Source: Streptococcus orisasini
GTDB lineage: Bacteria; Bacillota; Bacilli; Lactobacillales; Streptococcaceae
Reading direction: 5' to 3'
Assembly (NCBI RefSeq): GCF_001431045.1
Contig: NZ_BCLE01000032.1
Span: 1-64,000 of the forward strand
Length of the DNA: 64,000 nt
The notes under the pieces were generated by a model. The model was not told where the DNA came from. It did not search any database and saw only the letters and a list, made by a program, of their open reading frames with translations. The first letter of the stretch is position 1, and every line of letters begins with the position of its first letter. The position numbers and the translations under genes are program-made. Below are positions 42,545 through 50,033 of this stretch, in pieces.

Positions 42545-43879
42545 TTAGTCTTTATCCATATGATGTTTTTCTTTCCATTCTTTGATATAGTTGAGCCGCT
42601 GTTTGATTCTGGCTTCATGGCCTTCTTCGGTCGGCTTGTAATAAGTATGATCAGCTATGCTTTCAGGACGCGTCGGCATGGCTGTCAGCTTATCTTTATA
42701 AAAATGCGCCAGCTGATAGCCTTCGCCGTAACCGACTTCTTTCATGAGCTTGGTTGTCGCATTGCGCAGCTGCAAGGGCACCGGTTCATCAATGGTTTGT
42801 TTGATGTCCTTTTGCACAGCCGTTCTGGCCTTATAAACCGCATTTGACTTGGGCGCCAGAGACAGATAAATCACACACTGGGTCAGATGCACATCACACT
42901 CGGGCAGGCCGATATAGCGGCAGGCTTGAAAAACATTAATCGCCAGATTGAGGGCACTGTTGTCCGCCAGCCCGATATCCTCACTGGCAAAGCGAATCAG
43001 ACGGCGGGCAATATAAATAGGATCCTCACCGCCATCAATCATCCGCCCCAACCAGTAAATGGCCGAATCCACATCGCTGTTGCGCATGGATTTATGAAGG
43101 GCAGAGATAATATTATAATGCTCTTCGCCAGCCTTATCATAGTAAGCCGTTTTCTTATCCAGCAGCTCTTCCAAAAGGTCACCGGAGATGGTGGCTGTTT
43201 TATCTTTTATATCGCTGTTAATGACCAGCATTTCCAGCGTATTGAGAGCTGTCCTGGCATCCCCGTTAGAATAAATGGCAATTTGTTTCAGAAGCTCATC
43301 GCTGATACTAATCTCTAAATCCGGAAAAGCCTGAGGGGATTTGAGGACCCGTTTGAGCAGTTCTTCAATATCTTCTTCGGTCAGCTGTTTGAGGACAAAG
43401 ACTCGGGTACGTGACAGCAAGGCTGAATTGACTTCAAAAGAAGGATTTTCAGTTGTCGCCCCAATCAGAATGATACTACCCTTTTCGACATAAGGCAAAA
43501 AAGCATCCTGCTGAGCCTTGTTAAAACGGTGAATTTCATCAATAAAAACAATGGTACGCTCTCCCAGCTGACGGTTTTCTTCCGCTTCGTTCATAATTTT
43601 ACGGATTTCTTTGATCCCATTTAACACCGCGCTGAAGGTAATAAACTTGGATTTGGTCTTTTTGGCAATAATTTCAGCGAGTGTCGTCTTTCCCACTCCG
43701 GGCGGCCCCCAAAAAATCATAGACGACACCTGATCCTTATCAATCATTTCCCGCAGAAACTTTCCTTCCCCCACCAAGTGCTTTTGACCAACAAAATCAT
43801 CCAGATTAGTCGGCCTCACACGACTGGCTAAAGGTGCTGTCATATCCATATCTTGGTCAAATAAAGATGTTTGCGCCAT
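42545..43879 (-). CDS. rarA: Replication-associated recombination protein A (RarA/MgsA)
   Basis: A 444-residue AAA+ ATPase. MAQTSLFDQ at the N-terminus resembles a clamp-contact motif. ASRVRPTNLDDFVGQKHLVGEGK, Walker A GPPGVGKT (residues 58-65), Walker B VFIDEIHRFNKAQQDAFLPYVE and sensor 1 LIGATTENPSFEVNSALLSR follow. The C-terminal MgsA domain contains GEGYQLAHFYKDKLTAMPTRPESIADHTYYKPTEEGHEARIKQRL. Acts at stalled replication forks. Stands alone in transcription. Confidence 0.95.
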   Translation of the reverse strand: MAQTSLFDQDMDMTAPLASRVRPTNLDDFVGQKHLVGEGKFLREMIDKDQVSSMIFWGPPGVGKTTLAEIIAKKTKSKFITFSAVLNGIKEIRKIMNEAEENRQLGERTIVFIDEIHRFNKAQQDAFLPYVEKGSIILIGATTENPSFEVNSALLSRTRVFVLKQLTEEDIEELLKRVLKSPQAFPDLEISISDELLKQIAIYSNGDARTALNTLEMLVINSDIKDKTATISGDLLEELLDKKTAYYDKAGEEHYNIISALHKSMRNSDVDSAIYWLGRMIDGGEDPIYIARRLIRFASEDIGLADNSALNLAINVFQACRYIGLPECDVHLTQCVIYLSLAPKSNAVYKARTAVQKDIKQTIDEPVPLQLRNATTKLMKEVGYGEGYQLAHFYKDKLTAMPTRPESIADHTYYKPTEEGHEARIKQRLNYIKEWKEKHHMDKD

Positions 43880-43943
43880 GGCTGTCCCTCCGATCTCAAT
43901 ACAATAAAATCTTAACGAATCATTTTTATTTCAACATCTGCTG

Positions 43944-43974
43944 TTGACCTCTAATGAACTCTAAGTGTTATCCT
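43944..43974 (+). promoter_or_regulatory. MerR-type promoter of the SDR pseudogene
   Basis: TTGACC (43944) and TATCCT (43969) have a 19-bp spacer. It retains AACTCTA at the same register as the operator at 32935-32950, but the left half-site has decayed. Confidence 0.6.
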
Positions 43975-44000
43975 TATTATAACTTAAAAGGAGGTATTTG

Positions 44001-44151
44001 ATAGACAAAAAATTTATATTTGTATACAAGTACAAGCTCAAGCATTGGTTTTGAGGCTGCCAAAACTTTGGCAGAACTCAGCTACAATCTTATTTTCCAG
44101 CAAAGTAGCACTTACAGACAGCAATATCAGCCGCAGCTTAATCTATCATAA
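44001..44151 (+). pseudogene. Short-chain dehydrogenase pseudogene (N-terminal fragment)
   Basis: After a perfect AAAGGAGG site the expected ATG is ATA (44001). The first codons read IDKKFIFV, then a frame change leads into GTSSSIGFEAAKTLAELSYN, the Rossmann TGxxxGIG entry of an SDR enzyme. The frame stops at 44151, after about 48 codons in all. It has a start-codon change, a frameshift and truncation, so it is dead. It resembles the intact SDR at 32991-33749 in kind, and its promoter shares the MerR-type layout. Confidence 0.7.
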
Positions 44152-44362
44152 AAGGCAAGAGAAGACCGCTTTTAACACTTTAGCAAAAGTGGATTATTTT
44201 CTTGTAAACTCCTTTGAAAAGCAATGAAATTTTTTCTGAAAATAATTTGATTCATAAAAATATTTCTTTTTTTTACATAAATTTGATAAACTACTAGTAA
44301 ACGGAGATTTTTCTTTATTTACTATTACTCACTCTTATAAAAAGCAGCTAAAGGAGGTTCAC

Positions 44363-45514
44363 ATGGAAAATAACCCTGTTATTGAATTTAAAGAGGTTAA
44401 TAAAATTTATGGTGACAGTGTTGCTGTTGAGCATATTAACTTAAAAATTATGCAAGGGGAGTTTGTCTGTTTAATCGGAACCAGTGGTTCTGGAAAAACA
44501 ACCATCTTGCGCATGATTAACCGAATGTTAAAGCCAAGCAGCGGTGAGATTTTGATTAATGGTCAAGAAATTTCACACTTTAACCCTGTCCAGCTGAGAC
44601 GAAAAACCGGCTATGTTATCCAAAATATCGGACTCATGCCTCATATGACCATCTATGAAAATATTACTTTGGTGCCCAGGCTCTTAAAATGGTCGGAAGA
44701 AAAGAAAAAAGCTAAGGCCAAAGAGCTTTTAAAACTGGTTGAATTGCCTGAGGATTTTTTAGACCGCTACCCTTACGAGCTCTCTGGTGGACAGCAGCAG
44801 CGTATCGGCGTTATCAGAGCCTTGGCTGCTGATCAGGAAATTATTTTAATGGATGAGCCCTTTGGAGCCCTTGATCCTATCACTCGGGAAGGTCTTCAGG
44901 ACCTTGTTAAATCACTGCAGGAAAAAACAGGAAAAACAATTGTTCTGGTGACTCACGACATGGACGAAGCCTTAAAACTGGCTACTAAGATTGTCGTCAT
45001 GGATAACGGACATATGATACAGCAGGACAGTCCTACCGAATTGCTGCGGCATCCGGCAACGCCTTTTGTGCAAAAGATGATTGGGGAGGATCGCTTAATT
45101 CAGGCACGCGCTGATGTGACGCCTGTCAAGACAATCATGCTGAAAAATCCTGTCTCGATTACACCGGATCAATCCCTGCATGAAGCCATTTCTTTGATGA
45201 GACAAAGGCGCGTCGACTCTCTTTTAGTCACAGACAAAGATAATAAGTTGCTTGGTATCGTTGATATTGAAACTCTTAATAACAATTACAAAAAGGATTT
45301 GTCTGTCGGCGATATCCTAAACAAAGTTAACTTTTACTTGGAAGAAGAACAGCTCCTGCGGGACACAGCTCACCGGATTTTGAAACGCGGTCTTAAATAT
45401 GTACCGGTCGTTGACAAAGAGCACCATTTAAAGGGAATTGTAACGCGGGCATCATTGGTTGATATGCTCTATGATATTATCTGGGGCAGCCAAGATACGG
45501 AGGACACGCTATGA
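44363..45514 (+). CDS. opuCA: Glycine betaine/choline ABC transporter, ATP-binding subunit
   Basis: A 383-residue OpuCA-type ATPase. The ABC domain has Walker A GTSGSGKT (residues about 37-44), [16 protein letters not shown] and Walker [14 protein letters not shown]. The C-terminal half carries tandem CBS domains (about residues 255-375: [54 protein letters not shown]), which in such transporters sense ionic strength or bind c-di-AMP. AAAGGAGG lies before the ATG. First gene of a four-gene osmolyte uptake operon; its stop overlaps opuCB. Confidence 0.95.
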   Translation: MENNPVIEFKEVNKIYGDSVAVEHINLKIMQGEFVCLIGTSGSGKTTILRMINRMLKPSSGEILINGQEISHFNPVQLRRKTGYVIQNIGLMPHMTIYENITLVPRLLKWSEEKKKAKAKELLKLVELPEDFLDRYPYELSGGQQQRIGVIRALAADQEIILMDEPFGALDPITREGLQDLVKSLQEKTGKTIVLVTHDMDEALKLATKIVVMDNGHMIQQDSPTELLRHPATPFVQKMIGEDRLIQARADVTPVKTIMLKNPVSITPDQSLHEAISLMRQRRVDSLLVTDKDNKLLGIVDIETLNNNYKKDLSVGDILNKVNFYLEEEQLLRDTAHRILKRGLKYVPVVDKEHHLKGIVTRASLVDMLYDIIWGSQDTEDTL

Positions 45515-46143
45515 GTGACTTTTTAGCACAATATGGCAGTGAATTGATCGTTAAAACCTGGGAGCAGATTTATATTTCAGCCATGGCACTTCTTTTGGGT
45601 ATTATTGTAGCTGTCCCTATTGGAGTTGCACTAACTCGTTTTCCTAAATTGGCTAAATTTTTCATCGGGCTGGCCAGTATTTTGCAAACTGTTCCCAGTC
45701 TGGCTCTTTTAGCGATGATGATTCCTTTATTTGGTATCGGAAGAACTCCGGCAATCATTGCCCTCTTCATTTATTCTTTGCTGCCAATCATGAGAAATAC
45801 CTATATCGGAATGAATAATGTTGATCCCATTTTAAAGGACAGTGCAAAGGGTATGGGCATGACTCCGATTCAGTCTATTTTCCAAGTTGAACTGCCTCTG
45901 GCAGTTCCGGTTATCATGACTGGTATTAGGCTGTCCGCTATTTATGTCATTGCCTGGGCTACTTTGGCTTCTTATATCGGAGCTGGAGGCCTTGGAGATC
46001 TTATTTTTAGTGGTTTGAGCCTCTTTCAGCCTTCTTTAATTATTGGAGGAACTATTCCTGTTATTCTCCTTTCTTTAATTGTTGATTATCTGCTTGGACG
46101 CTTGGAAAATTATTTGACACCGCGACAAAAGAGGAATGTATAA
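45511..46143 (+). CDS. opuCB: Osmolyte ABC transporter permease
   Basis: A 210-residue permease with about five to six hydrophobic segments and the EAA-type loop [33 protein letters not shown] that docks on the ATPase. Pairs with OpuCD to form the channel for betaine, carnitine or choline. Starts within the opuCA stop (ATGA overlap) and ends just before opuCC. Confidence 0.95.
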   Translation: MSDFLAQYGSELIVKTWEQIYISAMALLLGIIVAVPIGVALTRFPKLAKFFIGLASILQTVPSLALLAMMIPLFGIGRTPAIIALFIYSLLPIMRNTYIGMNNVDPILKDSAKGMGMTPIQSIFQVELPLAVPVIMTGIRLSAIYVIAWATLASYIGAGGLGDLIFSGLSLFQPSLIIGGTIPVILLSLIVDYLLGRLENYLTPRQKRNV

Positions 46144-46144
46144 C

Positions 46145-47080
46145 ATGAAAAAACTAATCTATTTTTTAACAGTCCTTACAATAATTCCAATCATTGTTTT
46201 AGCCAGCTGCAGCAAGGGCAATAATACGAAAAATAAGGATGATGCTAATATCAAAATTGCCGCACTGAGTACGACAGAATCTAGCATCATGGCTAATATG
46301 ATTAGCGAATTGATTAATCATGAGCTAGGCTATAAAACAACCTTGGTCTCCAATCTTGGCTCTACCAATGTGGTTCATCAGGCATTGATTCGAAAAGATG
46401 CGGATATTGCAGCAACCCGCTATACAGGAACAGACCTGACAGGAACACTGAATCTGCCGGCCGAAAAGGATAATGTTAAGGCCAGCAAAATTATCAAAAA
46501 AGAGTTCACCAAGCGCTTTGACCAGACTTGGTTCCCAAGTTATGGTTTTGCTGACACCTATGCCTTTATGGTAACGACCAAATTCGCTAAAGCAAACAAG
46601 CTTACAACCGTGGAGGATTTAAAAAAGGTCGCCACAACTGCTAAGGCAGGTGTGGACAGTACCTGGATGAGGCGCGAAGGAGATGGCTACAAGGAATTCA
46701 GCCGTGCCTATGGTTTTTCCTTCAATAGCATCTATCCGATGCAGATAGGCCTTGTTTATGACGCTGTTGAGAATGATAAGATGCAGGTGGTTCTGGGATA
46801 TTCCACAGACGGCCGCATTCAAAGCTATGACCTTACTATCCTTAAAGATAATAAGCACTTTTTCCCACCTTATGATGCATCCATGGTTGTCAACAATCGT
46901 ATTTTAAGACAGTATCCTGAGTTAAAGCCACTCTTGCACCGCTTAGACGGCAAAATTGACCTTGAAACAATGCAAGAACTTAACTATCAAGTGGACGACC
47001 AATTGCTAGAGCCTTCTGTTGTTGCCCATAATTTTTTGAAAAAACATCATTACTTCCGTGAAGGAGGGGATAATTCATGA
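46145..47080 (+). CDS. opuCC: Osmolyte ABC transporter substrate-binding lipoprotein
   Basis: A 311-residue lipoprotein. The signal peptide MKKLIYFLTVLTIIPIIVLASC ends in the lipobox LASC, followed by a polar linker. The type II binding fold includes KIAALSTTESSIMANMISELI, NLGSTNVVHQALIRKDADIAATRYTGTDLTGTL and LGYSTDGRIQSYDLTILKDNKHFFPPYDA, standard for OpuCC/ProX-like proteins that use an aromatic cage. Start ATG 46145, two bases after the opuCB stop; the frame to 46136 is not needed. Its stop overlaps the opuCD start. Confidence 0.95.
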   Translation: MKKLIYFLTVLTIIPIIVLASCSKGNNTKNKDDANIKIAALSTTESSIMANMISELINHELGYKTTLVSNLGSTNVVHQALIRKDADIAATRYTGTDLTGTLNLPAEKDNVKASKIIKKEFTKRFDQTWFPSYGFADTYAFMVTTKFAKANKLTTVEDLKKVATTAKAGVDSTWMRREGDGYKEFSRAYGFSFNSIYPMQIGLVYDAVENDKMQVVLGYSTDGRIQSYDLTILKDNKHFFPPYDASMVVNNRILRQYPELKPLLHRLDGKIDLETMQELNYQVDDQLLEPSVVAHNFLKKHHYFREGGDNS

Positions 47081-47742
47081 GTCATATGAGTCTCACACAG
47101 CAGCTGATTTACTATTTTCAGCACAACAGTAGCTACATTTTGACACAATTTCTGCAGCATTTCCTCATCTCCATATACGGCGTGCTGCTTGCTGCTCTTA
47201 TAGGAATTCCGGTAGGCATACTGATTGCTAAGAAGGGACACCTAAAAGGATTCATCATGGGTATCGCCAATGTCATACAAACCATTCCTTCTTTGGCCAT
47301 GATTTCCATCATTATGCTAGCTTTAGGTTTGGGAACTAAAACTGTTATTGCTACCGTATTTTTGTATTCTTTGCTGCCTATTATCGGCAATACCTATGCT
47401 GGTATTAGAAACGTTAATGCTGACCTTGTTGACGCTGCCAAGGGCATGGGAATGACCAGCAAACAGCAATTGCTGATGGTCGAGCTACCCTTGTCTTTAG
47501 CTGTTATCATGGCCGGTATTCGCAATGCCTTGGTGCTTGCCATTGGGATTACAGCTATTGGTGCCTTTGTCGGCGGCAGCGGTCTGGGAGATATTATCAT
47601 TCGCGGTACCAATGCAACCAATGGCGGTGCTATCATTCTTGCAGGTTCTCTGCCAACTGCCTTCATGGCCGTTGTTTCCGATTTAATTCTAGGAGCTATT
47701 CAGCGCTACTTGGAACCCAAAGGCATGTCATCCAACCGTTAA
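47077..47742 (+). CDS. opuCD: Osmolyte ABC transporter permease, second subunit
   Basis: A 221-residue permease, paralogous to opuCB, with five to six hydrophobic segments and the loop DAAKGMGMTSKQQLLMVELPLSLAVIMAGIRNA. Last gene of the operon. GGAGGGG lies 9 nt before ATG 47077, which overlaps the opuCC stop. A weak hairpin and then a stronger terminator follow at 47764-47824. Confidence 0.94.
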   Translation: MSHMSLTQQLIYYFQHNSSYILTQFLQHFLISIYGVLLAALIGIPVGILIAKKGHLKGFIMGIANVIQTIPSLAMISIIMLALGLGTKTVIATVFLYSLLPIIGNTYAGIRNVNADLVDAAKGMGMTSKQQLLMVELPLSLAVIMAGIRNALVLAIGITAIGAFVGGSGLGDIIIRGTNATNGGAIILAGSLPTAFMAVVSDLILGAIQRYLEPKGMSSNR

Positions 47743-47763
47743 TACTCTTCAAAAATCAAAAAA

Positions 47764-47824
47764 CTGTCTCAACAGACAGCTCTTATCTCAACCAAGTCTC
47801 TTCATCTGCTAAGAGGCTTTTTTT
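47764..47824 (+). terminator. opuC operon terminator, partly inside the convergent gene
   Basis: CTGTC-TCAACA-GACAG (47764-47779), then AGTCTCTT / AAGAGGCT with a seven-T tail (47795-47824). The second stem lies within the last codons of the convergent glycosylase gene. Confidence 0.65.
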
Positions 47825-48361
47825 AGAAATCTTAGAAACATGTCGATTACCCGCTACGTAAAAACAAAGCGGTTTTTCCCGCCAGCTATCGCTGCAGGTC
47901 ACACCGATACGGGGTCTGACTGCGATGTGAAGAGGTTGACGGTCTTGTAACAGCTGAAGTTTGGAAGTTGGTAAAAAATCGCCGTTGAACCTTTTATCAA
48001 TCCCCGCAAATTTTGTCAATTTTCCAGGTCCATTGGCCAAGAGTTCTCCGCTTGGAATCTCCAAAGCCCGAATAAGAACGGCCTCTGCAACATCTTGTCC
48101 CTTGGTAACCAAGTTAAGCATCTGATGACCATAGATCTGATAAACATACCAATGGCCAGCAGATAGATACATGGCTTCATTTTTAGGCGTCCGCCGGCCA
48201 TTAGCACTGTGGCAAGCACTGTCTTTGCTGCCCAAATAGGCTTCTGTTTCCACGATTCTGCCCAAGGGCCGACCGTCCAAACACAGCTGCATTCCCAGCA
48301 AAGCCTTGGCAGTCGCAACAGTATCTGTCTCCATCATATGTTTAAATTCTCTTGATAACAT
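47783..48361 (-). CDS. 3-methyladenine DNA glycosylase, AAG/MPG family
   Basis: A 192-residue alkyladenine glycosylase of the eukaryotic-AAG-like family (Pur_DNA_glyco). It shows ALLGMQLC, GRIVETEAYLGSKDSACHSANGRRTPKNEAMYLSAGHWYVYQIYGHQMLNLV, with the catalytic Glu in VETEAY and His-Tyr DNA-contact residues, and ELLANGPGKLTKFAGI. Excises alkylated purines; unrelated in fold to the Tag enzyme at 17417-17986. Single gene, convergent with opuCD. Confidence 0.93.
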   Translation of the reverse strand: MLSREFKHMMETDTVATAKALLGMQLCLDGRPLGRIVETEAYLGSKDSACHSANGRRTPKNEAMYLSAGHWYVYQIYGHQMLNLVTKGQDVAEAVLIRALEIPSGELLANGPGKLTKFAGIDKRFNGDFLPTSKLQLLQDRQPLHIAVRPRIGVTCSDSWREKPLCFYVAGNRHVSKISKKSLLADEETWLR

Positions 48362-48431
48362 AGTTTTATTATAACATGAACTTTCGCTTTCTTAAGAGAG
48401 GTAATTAAAGGAGGAAAAACAATTTTAATTC

Positions 48432-48459
48432 TTGAAATCGGTTTCAAAAATGCTATAAT
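48432..48459 (+). promoter_or_regulatory. Aldehyde dehydrogenase promoter with cre site
   Basis: TTGAAATCGGTTTCA (48432-48446) matches the CcpA cre consensus WTGNAANCGNWNNCW at every fixed position. It covers the -35 (TTGAAA, 48432); TATAAT at 48454 has an upstream TG and a 16-bp spacer. Glucose repression through CcpA is expected. Confidence 0.88.
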
Positions 48460-48492
48460 AAATTTGATTAAATAAAAAACGGAGGACAACCT

Positions 48493-49869
48493 ATGGCTTA
48501 TAAGACAACTTATCCTTATACAAACGAAGTTTTAAAAGAATTTGCAAATAACAGTGATGCAGATTTGGAAAAGGCACTGGCAACAGCACATGCACTCTAT
48601 AAAAAATGGCGTGCTGAAGGGGGCTTAGAAGAACGCAAAGCCCAGCTGCATAAAGTAGCTGACCTTCTTCGCCGCGATGTCGATAAATACGCCGAAGTCA
48701 TGACCAAGGATATGGGAAAACTCTTTACGGAAGCTAAAGGCGAAGTTGAACTTTGCGCAGAAATTGCTGACTACTTTGCTGATAAAGCCGAAGAGTTTTT
48801 AGAACCAAAATCATTTGAACCTATCCACGGTGATGCTTACTATATCAAACAGGCTGTCGGTGTGCTCTTTATGGTAGAACCATGGAATTTCCCATTCTAT
48901 CAAATCATGCGCGTTTTTGCTCCTAACTTCATGATTGGCAATCCAACTGTTTTAAAACATGCTTCTATCTGTCCTGGTTCTGCTCAAGCCTTTGAAGATT
49001 TGGTTAATGAAGCAGGGGCTCCTGAAGGTTCCTTCAAGAATCTCTTCCTTACCTATGATCAAGTTAATAAGGCCATTGCAGATCCGCGAATTCAAGGTGT
49101 TGCTTTAACCGGTTCTGAACGCGGCGGTGCTTCTATCGCCGCTGAAGCAGGGGCAAATCTGAAAAAATCTGCTCTTGAACTCGGTGGTAATGATGCCTTC
49201 CTCATTTTGGAAGATGCCGATTTTGATCTCTTAAATGACACTATTTTCTTTGCCCGTCTTTACAATGCAGGCCAAGTATGTACATCATCTAAACGTTTCA
49301 TTGTAGTCGGTGAAGAAAATTACAAGAAATTCGTAGACATGGTTGTCGAAACCTTCAAGACAGCTAAGTGGGGCGACCCAATGGATCCTGAAACAACACT
49401 TGCACCATTGTCATCAGCTGAAGCCAAAGAAGAAGTTCTGGGTCAAATCAAATTGGCTGTGGACAGCGGAGCACACGCAGTTTACGGCAATGAACCGATT
49501 GACCATCCAGGCAACTTCGTTATGCCTACTGTGCTGACAGATATTACCAAGGACAACCCAATTTACAACCAAGAAATCTTTGGTCCTGTTGCTTCTATTT
49601 ACAAAGTTGATACCGAAGAAGAAGCTATTGAACTAGCCAACGATTCCAGCTACGGACTTGGCGGCACTGTCTTCTCTAAAGACCTTGACCATGCTAAAGA
49701 AGTTGCTGCTAAAATTGAAACTGGTATGTCCTTTATCAATTCTGGTTGGACTTCTCATCCAGAAGTTCCATTCGGCGGTATCAAGAATTCTGGTTACGGC
49801 CGTGAACTCAGCAATCTTGGTTTTGATGCCTTCGTCAATGAACACCTTGTGTTCACGCCTCATTCATAA
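48493..49869 (+). CDS. gabD: NAD(P)-dependent aldehyde (succinate-semialdehyde type) dehydrogenase
   Basis: A 458-residue aldehyde dehydrogenase. The cofactor fold has VEPWNFPFYQIMRVFAPNFMIGNPTVLKHA and ALTGSERGGASIAAEAG. The active site is Glu in LELGGNDAFLIL and Cys in NAGQVCTSSKRF. The C-terminus contains FGGIKNSGYGREL. Length and sequence fit the short succinate-semialdehyde dehydrogenase-like group rather than GapN. In streptococci it may feed succinate metabolism or detoxify aldehydes; the substrate was not confirmed. CcpA control is indicated by the cre site. GGAGGACAACC precedes the ATG. Confidence 0.9.
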   Translation: MAYKTTYPYTNEVLKEFANNSDADLEKALATAHALYKKWRAEGGLEERKAQLHKVADLLRRDVDKYAEVMTKDMGKLFTEAKGEVELCAEIADYFADKAEEFLEPKSFEPIHGDAYYIKQAVGVLFMVEPWNFPFYQIMRVFAPNFMIGNPTVLKHASICPGSAQAFEDLVNEAGAPEGSFKNLFLTYDQVNKAIADPRIQGVALTGSERGGASIAAEAGANLKKSALELGGNDAFLILEDADFDLLNDTIFFARLYNAGQVCTSSKRFIVVGEENYKKFVDMVVETFKTAKWGDPMDPETTLAPLSSAEAKEEVLGQIKLAVDSGAHAVYGNEPIDHPGNFVMPTVLTDITKDNPIYNQEIFGPVASIYKVDTEEEAIELANDSSYGLGGTVFSKDLDHAKEVAAKIETGMSFINSGWTSHPEVPFGGIKNSGYGRELSNLGFDAFVNEHLVFTPHS

Positions 49870-49887
49870 ATTTTGCCAACTTTTTCC

Positions 49888-49923
49888 CATCTCCTGGATG
49901 CTGTTGCATCTAGGAGATGTTTT
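49888..49923 (+). terminator. Terminator after the aldehyde dehydrogenase gene
   Basis: CATCTCCTGGATGC / GCATCTAGGAGATG with a TGTT loop and TTTTG tail. Confidence 0.88.
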
Positions 49924-50033
49924 GTGACCTTTTTTCCAGAAAAAATAAACTTTTTTTGCACTACTTTCAGAAAATAGGCGTATAATCATCTTATAAAGTA
50001 AAAGGCTTACATTTTAGATGGGAAGTGTTTTTC

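Larger units (their letters stand above)
43880..44362. other. Intergenic region rarA / opuCA with a decayed gene
   Basis: 483 bp. It holds a MerR-type promoter (43944-43974), the SDR pseudogene (44001-44151) and about 200 AT-rich bp leading to opuCA in which no clear consensus promoter stands out. The open frame 44045-44227 has no ribosome site and is not called. Confidence 0.65.

Noticed and set aside
44045..44227. 60-codon open frame downstream of rarA
   Set aside because: Overlaps the SDR pseudogene in another frame and has no ribosome site.
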